From positions 186,001 through 250,000 of the forward strand of contig JAMXBD010001213.1 of NCBI GenBank assembly GCA_024138025.1: a stretch of 64,000 bases of DNA, given 5' to 3'. Numbering within the stretch: the first letter of the stretch is position 1; each line of letters starts with the position of its first letter. Below, piece by piece: positions 58,184-64,000 of the stretch. This stretch comes from Combretum micranthum. Its lineage: Eukaryota > Streptophyta > Magnoliopsida > Myrtales > Combretaceae. The translations under genes and the position numbers were made by a program. Below the pieces are notes generated by a model. It was not told the origin of the DNA and did not search any database. It worked only from the letters and a program-made list of their open reading frames with translations.

Positions 58184-61100
58184 TTTCGCAAATTTTATAT
58201 CGATCTCTATCTACTTCGAAAGATATCTATTTATATTAATTTCAAGTTTTGAAAACATTAAGGTCACGGAACAGTAGGATCAGATCTGTTCCGTAAATCC
58301 TCCAATTCCGAAAATTTGTTTTGCTTTTGATAAGAAATGTTCCTAGTTGATGATTCATGCATGAATGGTTATGAATGAATTCCTAACATGAATATCATGT
58401 AATGAACCATATATGCATGGTTTTGATGATCTTTGATGATGGACTCTTATGAATTCCTAATTATTAGGAAATTCCTTAATGATTCCTTATAACAAGTCAT
58501 TATTACCAATCTTACATCCCCTAATGTTTTTATGATTTTATCCTTAGAATTTATCACCTAATTAAAAATGAGTTCCCAACATCCATATTAATCATGACCT
58601 TCATTCATGCATAAAAATCCACATTTTTCATTGAGTAAATATGTTTTGAATGGGCTACATAGAAAAATCCGAATTTTGAGATTTTTCTTTTCTTGCATTT
58701 TCCTTATGAGAAAACTTGTTTAATGTATCAAAAATTGGGCTCCAATATATCTATTATCTAAAGACTTCATTTAGCTCATAAAACATGCCATCTAAGCTTA
58801 GATACTAAGTGTTTATATGGGCATCACCCAAAATACGAATTTGACTACACATCCATAAATCAATATTTTTCATTCTAACTTTACTACTTGTTTTTACATT
58901 TTATCATGCCTAAACTCATCTAACTTATGAAATCATTCCTTCAATATACCTATTACACATACCCTTCATTTTTCTTGTGAAATATGAGTTTAAAAATGAT
59001 TTTGGTGGTTTTTAAAGTAGGGTTTAATTTCATCCGAATTTCCAACAAACATTTCTGACAAAACCTTTTATTTTTCAATGTTCTTGCCTCCTATATATGA
59101 AGATCTACTATCTAACATCTCTATACATATACAAGACTACATTTTTATGATCATCAATGCATGGAAATCAAAATAACTCTATGATCATACATGTAAATGA
59201 AATGTGGATGTCTAAACCTTAGATCTACTAACTATAATGCATGAATCATAAATCTCATGGCATGAACATCAATATATACAAGATCTCTACTTTACATGCA
59301 TGAACAAGAAGATATCTTAACATAAACTCATCTAAACACTAGATCCATGTCTTGTGATGGCTTGATATTCTTGTTCATGTGCTTTCATGTCCCTAGCATG
59401 AGCTCATTGGGATTAAATGAGAAAACACACAAGATATAGCTTTGCCATTACAAGATTAGGAAGAATCAAAGCTTAAAATCAACATACCAATGAAGATAAA
59501 AGGAAGCAATGAAGAAGTCTTGAGTTGGATTTATGAGAGGAAGGGGGGAGGGGGCTCACGGCACTTAGGAAAAAAAAAGAGAGAGTTTTCCTCTTTTGAA
59601 AAGTTTGAAACAAGTAGAAATGAAGAGAGAGAGAAAAATATGTTTATATATGAAATGAATTAGGGTTTTAGTTGAATAAATGGAGTAAAAATAATTTAAA
59701 TTGATGGAAAAACAAGGGGGGGCGCCGGCCACTTCTCATGTGTGTGTGTGTGTGTTTTGAAATTTTGATATTTTGTAATTTAGTTAATTAAAATGTAATA
59801 AATGTGATAATTGATTAAGAGACAAAATTCATTGGAAAAGAAAATTGAAATGAGTAGTTTGTAAGGATGTAAGAATAGGGTATGGGTAGTGTGTAGTGTA
59901 GGTTGTACTTGTGAATAGTAGACAAGACATCTACTTTACCGGTTGTAACGAAAACACGGGAAAAGCTATAACTGTAATTTTTATAGTCCGAAAAATTATA
60001 AAATTGATATTTTTGGAATCCTTATGAAATTACGGTTCTAATGAATGTTCCGGAACATTTTTCTGAATTCGTGGTCCGGGGCACGCTTTTTCGTAATTGA
60101 GCTCGAGAAGGCTCGGAATTGAAAAATTCCCGAATTTAAAACTTTCAAAGGTCTAAAATATACTTTAGAACAATAATTCAATGCCATTTACTTTATAAAA
60201 CTTCTTTTATTATGAAACCGAAGCAATGCCGGATTTAGGGTTCCTAAGCTCCTCTCACTAGACTCAAACTGGACCGGATTAGGGTTTCGCTTCCAATTCC
60301 TGGGGTTTCTTAACTATTGAGAATACCGGGTTTTACAAATTGTACTAATAGACTCAGGTGTTTGTGCTAAGGAAATTGTTGAAAGGAACTATAAATAAAT
60401 ATCAAAGCAGAAAATGGTATTTACCTATGCTATTAAGAAGAAACAGTCTTGTGGAGTTGGTGACTCACTTGAAATAGTCTCAAGTTGCATGCTAATTAAT
60501 ACATTGAAATAGCCATAATTTTAATATATTAATGCATGCTAAATTTAATAATTATATGTATTTATGTGTTTGAGTGGATTACTGTATTTGTAATGTATTT
60601 GTAATGTTGAGTGTGATATAATGTATGTGAATAGATAATAAGCTATGGTAATATATCTAGGGTGATAGTTTATTTATGTTATCAATTATTATGTTAATGT
60701 AAATGGTTGTTGTGGTGATTAATGTTTGATGAATTAAATATGTTGGATTTAAGCTTGTTTTAGGCCTAAATAAGACCTTAAACTTAGCAGATTTTTTTTT
60801 TTAGCCCTCTTAAGCCCAAATTTAAGCATAATTAAGGCCCAAGCCTTAGAAATTTCTTCTCTTAAAGTCAATCTAATTTGGATAAATATTAACCCACTTC
60901 CTCGTCTCTTTTAGACATCTAAAACAGACCAAGAAAATAAGAAATTCGTACTTCTCCAAGACCAAAATTTCCAACATCCAAACTAAGCTTTCTTGGACTT
61001 AACACACCAAGAATCCTTCCTCAAGCCTTATATATACATTGAGGTAATTTTATTTGATGTTTGAGATGCTTTTTCCCTCTTAATCCATGAAATATGTATG

Positions 61101-61477
61101 TGTGGTACAATACAAGTAGTTGATATGCTAAATTCTTGTTGAGATGTTGTAGGGTTGTTAAGAAAGCTTTAGAATGCTTGAGTTATCGTAGATAGGTTAT
61201 AGTAGGCTCTCATGTGGTTTGGAATTAAAGTGTTGAAGTATGATAAGTATTAGAATTGTTTGAAGTGTGCTAGAGTTGGTGAAAGTTGATGAAGAAGAGT
61301 TTGATCTTATAGAGTAGTTGGAGTTGTTTGATGTTGTTGAATGAGTATAGAAGTATTGTTTAGACTTGATATGAGTAGTATATAGCTTTTATGAAGTTTT
61401 GATTGAAGTAGAATGTATAAAAGTTTGATAAAATAAAGTTTGTAAAACAAGAAAATTCGTAACTCAAGAGAAAACAT

Positions 61478-61715
61478 GAATCATGGGCGTGATTCAAGCC
61501 CTTGTAGGCTTGGATTGGACGAATTTCATGAATCACGGGTGTGATTCAAGCCTTGGTAGGCTCAGGTTAGGCAAATTTCAAAAATCATGGTCGTGATCCA
61601 TCCCTTGGTAGCCTCAGATTGGTCAAAAACTTTGAAACTCAAAAATCACGGTCGTAATTCTTAGCTCAAAAACCATTTTATGACAACTTTCCAAAAGTCA
61701 CGACCGTAACTCGTG
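61478..61715 (+). repeat. Degenerate tandem array with AATCACGGTCGTGATT palindromes
   Basis: Five units at about 61478, 61531, 61583, 61643 and 61695. The first three share a tail (CAAGCC.TTGGTAGGCT and a gapped AATTTCA). Each opens with an imperfect palindrome around CACGnnCGTG. Confidence 0.6.
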
Positions 61716-62301
61716 TTTTTCTGGACGCAATATTATTTCGTATTTTAATCATAAATTTTTCCTCTGATCTCCGATTGAGGTGATTCAAATTGTGTTGGAA
61801 ATATTAAAAAGAGATCTAAAACTTTCATGTTTTGAGTTTTTACAAAATAAAAACTTATCAAGACCGAATTTTCATTGTTTCCAGCTACTCTATTTCCAAA
61901 TAAAGCTAAAAACTTATGTTTGAAAGTTAATGTAATTTTATGATTAATTATTGAACTTGTATGATGATTGTATGATATATATATATATATATATATATAA
62001 GTCAAATTATGACTTGAATGATTTTAATCAAGATCCTATGATTTCCTAAGCTTTAAACTAGTGGAAATAAGCTTGGCTTAGAATAGTATTGTTAATATGA
62101 TTTGATTTATGTGAAACAAAAATAGATGCTCAGTTGGAGATCCCCTTTGAATTTCTAATCAAATCAGGTACACAACACTTTGATTGATTGTTGCTTAGGA
62201 TAGGCATATACCAATTTGACCTTAATCAAAGAATAATGAATGATATTGAAATTGGTTGTGCTTTACGTTGTTGAATCTAGATCCGGGGAGCGACAACCTT
62301 G

Positions 62302-62400
62302 TCATGATGCAATAGCACGGTAGTTTAGGCACTTAGCCCAATGTTTTGTCATGATGCAATGACTCAAATCCATGATGCAATGGTTCACCATGATGCAATG
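62302..62400 (+). repeat. Four interspersed copies of CATGATGCAATG
   Basis: Copies at about 62302, 62349, 62371 and 62388, spaced irregularly in a sequence with two GGCACTTAGCCC or GGGCTAAG remnants. Confidence 0.6.
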
Positions 62401-63300
62401 GTGGTTTATCTTAAGGGCTAAGTGGGTAGCTAATAGGGTTAACTGCAATGGTATATTCTCTACTTAGGCTAGGAAGGAAATAATATGTTTTAGTTCATGA
62501 GTATGAGACCCTTGAACTAATTGATGTTATAGACCGGGATAAGTGGAGTGTATAAAGGATTGTAAACCCTAGATGATGCTATTAATATTCTTTATCAGTT
62601 AGATATAGGAGATATAGATATCCGATCTATCTATGTCAATCCCCTGAGCAGCTGCTGTTACTCAGGACCCCCAGAATTCCCAAGCTTGAATCGGAGTTTG
62701 AACACTCCAGTGTTGTTCTACTCACTTAACTAAAGATAATGATGTTGTGGTGATTTATTACATTGCATTTAGTTAAGTGTGCATAGCATATTTACTTGTT
62801 TGCATTATCGTGTACTGAGCCTTTGGCTCACGCTGCTATCTTGCAAGTGACTTTGATTACGAGCTCTATGACGATATGAGCTATGGGATTGACTGGGAGG
62901 ACTCTATGGATGACTAGGAGAGAGAGACCTAATATATGCTTATGATTCCTTTTGATGTATTTTGTGAAGTTATAGGTTTATTTGTTAAGCCTTAGAATGT
63001 ATTTGATTTGAATTATATTTGTAATGTAGCTGGGTTGTAAGTAAGATTTCTATGTTTATGTGATCCTTGGGAAGTTATAATGTATATATATGATGTATGT
63101 CTTGTATATAGGTGATGACCTACTACTTATGTAGTGGTAATGTTTCTTAATGCAAATCATGTGAATGTTATAAATAGGCAGCTATTACAAACACATCTTT
63201 TTAAGATGATTTTACGTATAATATTTGAATATTGTTCCCAATATTTGGGTATTGTATGTGGTCGGGAGATTTGGCACATTTAATATATGGGTTAAGTGGG

Positions 63301-63498
63301 CCAGGTCTTTACATACATTTAGGGTTCTTGAGTTAAAAGATGAGACAAAGTTAAGAGAAAACCAAAGAGGTAGAGAGTTCTTATTTGAAAGAGAGGCGTG
63401 AATAGCAATTCGAAGGCTCTAGGGTTTCTTTTTCCCTTTTATACTCTAATTTAATATCCTTAGGGTGGGGCCTATTGTATTTTCTGGTGCTATCGTCT
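63301..63498 (+). other. Leader of a third gypsy element
   Basis: Purine-rich 5' untranslated-like DNA ending TTTCTGGTGCTATCGTCT before the gag ATG. The TGGTGC phrase resembles the primer-site region of other gypsy groups, but I cannot place the LTR boundary. Confidence 0.3.
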
Positions 63499-64000
63499 AT
63501 GGCTACTCAATTTCGGGAAGAGATTACCAAGTTACAATATTTAGTTTACTCCATTACTGAAGCCGTTAAGTCCATCCAACTACAATTTCAAGAACAATTA
63601 CACACCACTACTCAATTACAAGATAACATGACTTCTATTCAGAATTCTTTACATACACTACAAAGTAAGGTTAATAAAGTAGGTTCGAATTAGACTACTT
63701 CTGATCATCATCTTGATCCTTCTCCTTATAGTCCATCATCTTTGGATTCTACTATTCTTGATAACCTGGTCATAGGAATGAAGTTAGAAATTCCAAAATT
63801 TCATGGTGCTGATTCATTAGGATGGATCTTTAAAACTCATAATTCTTTTCAATTTCATAATATACCTAATGATCAGCACTTGACTATTGCTTCTTTTTCC
63901 TTAGAAGGTAGGGCTTTGAAATGGTTTCAATAGATGGATTAGAATAAGCAAATTAGTACATGGCCCCTAGTTTTGAAGTCTTTGGAGGCTCATTTTAGGC
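63499..64000 (+). pseudogene. gag: gag of a third gypsy element (partial, with stops)
   Basis: Starts ATG GCT ACT CAA. Residues about 5-60 form a coiled-coil-like stretch (KLQYLVYSITEAVKSIQLQF and onward). The gag core follows: KLEIPKFHGADSLGWIFKTH, then PNDQHLTIASFSLEGRALKW, a hallmark of Reina-like and related gypsy Gag. In-frame TAG codons at 63691, 63931 and 63940 break it. At the second and third the family usually has Trp or Arg, so G-to-A or C-to-T change explains them. It runs off the window. Confidence 0.75.

Larger units (their letters stand above)
57328..59487 (-). other. Predicted leader intron within the Gyp-2 5' LTR
   Basis: CATTG|GTATGTTG to TACTTATTGCAG|CACGAG, 2160 nt, matching sites in the 3' LTR (44559 to 42406). 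An alternative acceptor is the TTGTTGTAG before upstream frame 1 (56807). Confidence 0.42.
42026..60337 (-). mobile_element. Gyp-2: full-length Ty3/gypsy chromovirus, carrying S8
   Basis: 18,312 bp, about 13.5 kb without S8. Perfect AATTG duplication (42021-42025, 60338-60342). It has two direct LTRs, an iMet primer site, purine tract, gag, protease, reverse transcriptase, RNase H, integrase and chromodomain, all on the minus strand. LTRs of about 3.4 kb and the chromodomain fit the Tekay clade. This is the only coding member of the LTR superfamily S1-S8 in the window. It has about 1.2 kb of extra coding-like sequence between the primer site and gag. The frameshifts in pol that I could trace are single-base changes in short homopolymers. 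Confidence 0.95.
56946..60337 (-). repeat. 5' LTR of Gyp-2, 3392 bp
   Basis: Direct partner of 42026-45385. Modules in minus-strand order: GGCCGGCGCC (59730-59721), TATATAAA (59650-59643), donor GGTATGTTG (GT at 59487-59486), stem-loop B (58183-58141), minisatellite, stem-loop A (57490-57466), acceptor TTGCAG (last intron base 57328). A TG microsatellite lies at about 59739-59753. Confidence 0.94.
60343..63300 (+). repeat. LTR-like repeat DNA right of Gyp-2
   Basis: No coding domain. Around 62810-62930 the sequence (ACTGAGCCTTTGGCTCAC, CTATCTTGCAAG) resembles the 3' portion of chromovirus LTRs. A possible LTR runs from TGTTGGATTTAAGC (60741) to GGCAGCTATTACA (63189), but its flanks (AAATA, AACAC) match poorly. 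An AT microsatellite is at about 61978-61999. Confidence 0.35.

Noticed and set aside
60741..63189. A complete solo LTR right of Gyp-2
   Set aside because: Termini are plausible but the flanking bases do not form a convincing target duplication; kept only as LTR-like DNA.

Overview
The window is plant nuclear DNA, most likely from a eudicot with a repeat-rich genome. It is AT-rich and carries no intact host gene, tRNA, rRNA or CRISPR array that I can support. About 80% of it is Ty3/gypsy chromovirus DNA (Tekay/Del-like: long LTRs, an initiator-Met tRNA primer site, a C-terminal chromodomain). The species cannot be read from the sequence.

Layout. 1-7177: a nest of three long LTRs, called S1, S2 and S3 here, with S1 inside S2 and S2 apparently inside the tip of S3. 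7440-11780: solo LTR S4 with target duplication AGTCT. 11786-16673: an old LTR-like fragment, AT-rich DNA and a CACTA transposon end at 15329. 16679-24925: solo LTR S5 (minus), split by solo LTR S6 (18406-21602, plus, duplication TATAA). 24931-28946: AT-rich intergenic DNA with one MITE-like element. 28947-41837: Gyp-1, a full-length but decayed chromovirus (plus), with solo LTR S7 (34064-37780, duplication ATTAT) inside its RNase H. 41838-42025: a short host strip with a TIFY-like peptide. 42026-60337: Gyp-2, a full-length chromovirus (minus, duplication AATTG), with solo LTR S8 (50062-54867) inside its gag. 60343-63300: LTR-like DNA with two degenerate short-repeat arrays. 63499-64000: the start of a third, different gypsy gag, with in-frame stops.

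How the parts relate. S1-S8 and the two Gyp-2 LTRs belong to one LTR superfamily, with termini TGTAAR-CCCC and GGGGCGTGACA. Gyp-2 is the only member here with coding sequence; the rest are solo or nested LTRs of 3.2-5.0 kb. All carry the same modules in the same order: a GC-rich or CACGTG promoter box, TATA, a CT-rich leader, an AG|GT donor, a 43-nt hairpin, a slot filled by unrelated minisatellites, a small stem-loop whose arms co-vary between copies, and a pyrimidine-AG acceptor before the LTR end.

The most interesting observations are that covarying stem-loop, the conserved 43-nt hairpin, the predicted intron lying wholly inside the LTR, the swapped minisatellite slot, and an extra gag-like plus acidic coding region upstream of the true gag in Gyp-2. 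All are read by eye. Computation on more copies and RNA data would decide them.
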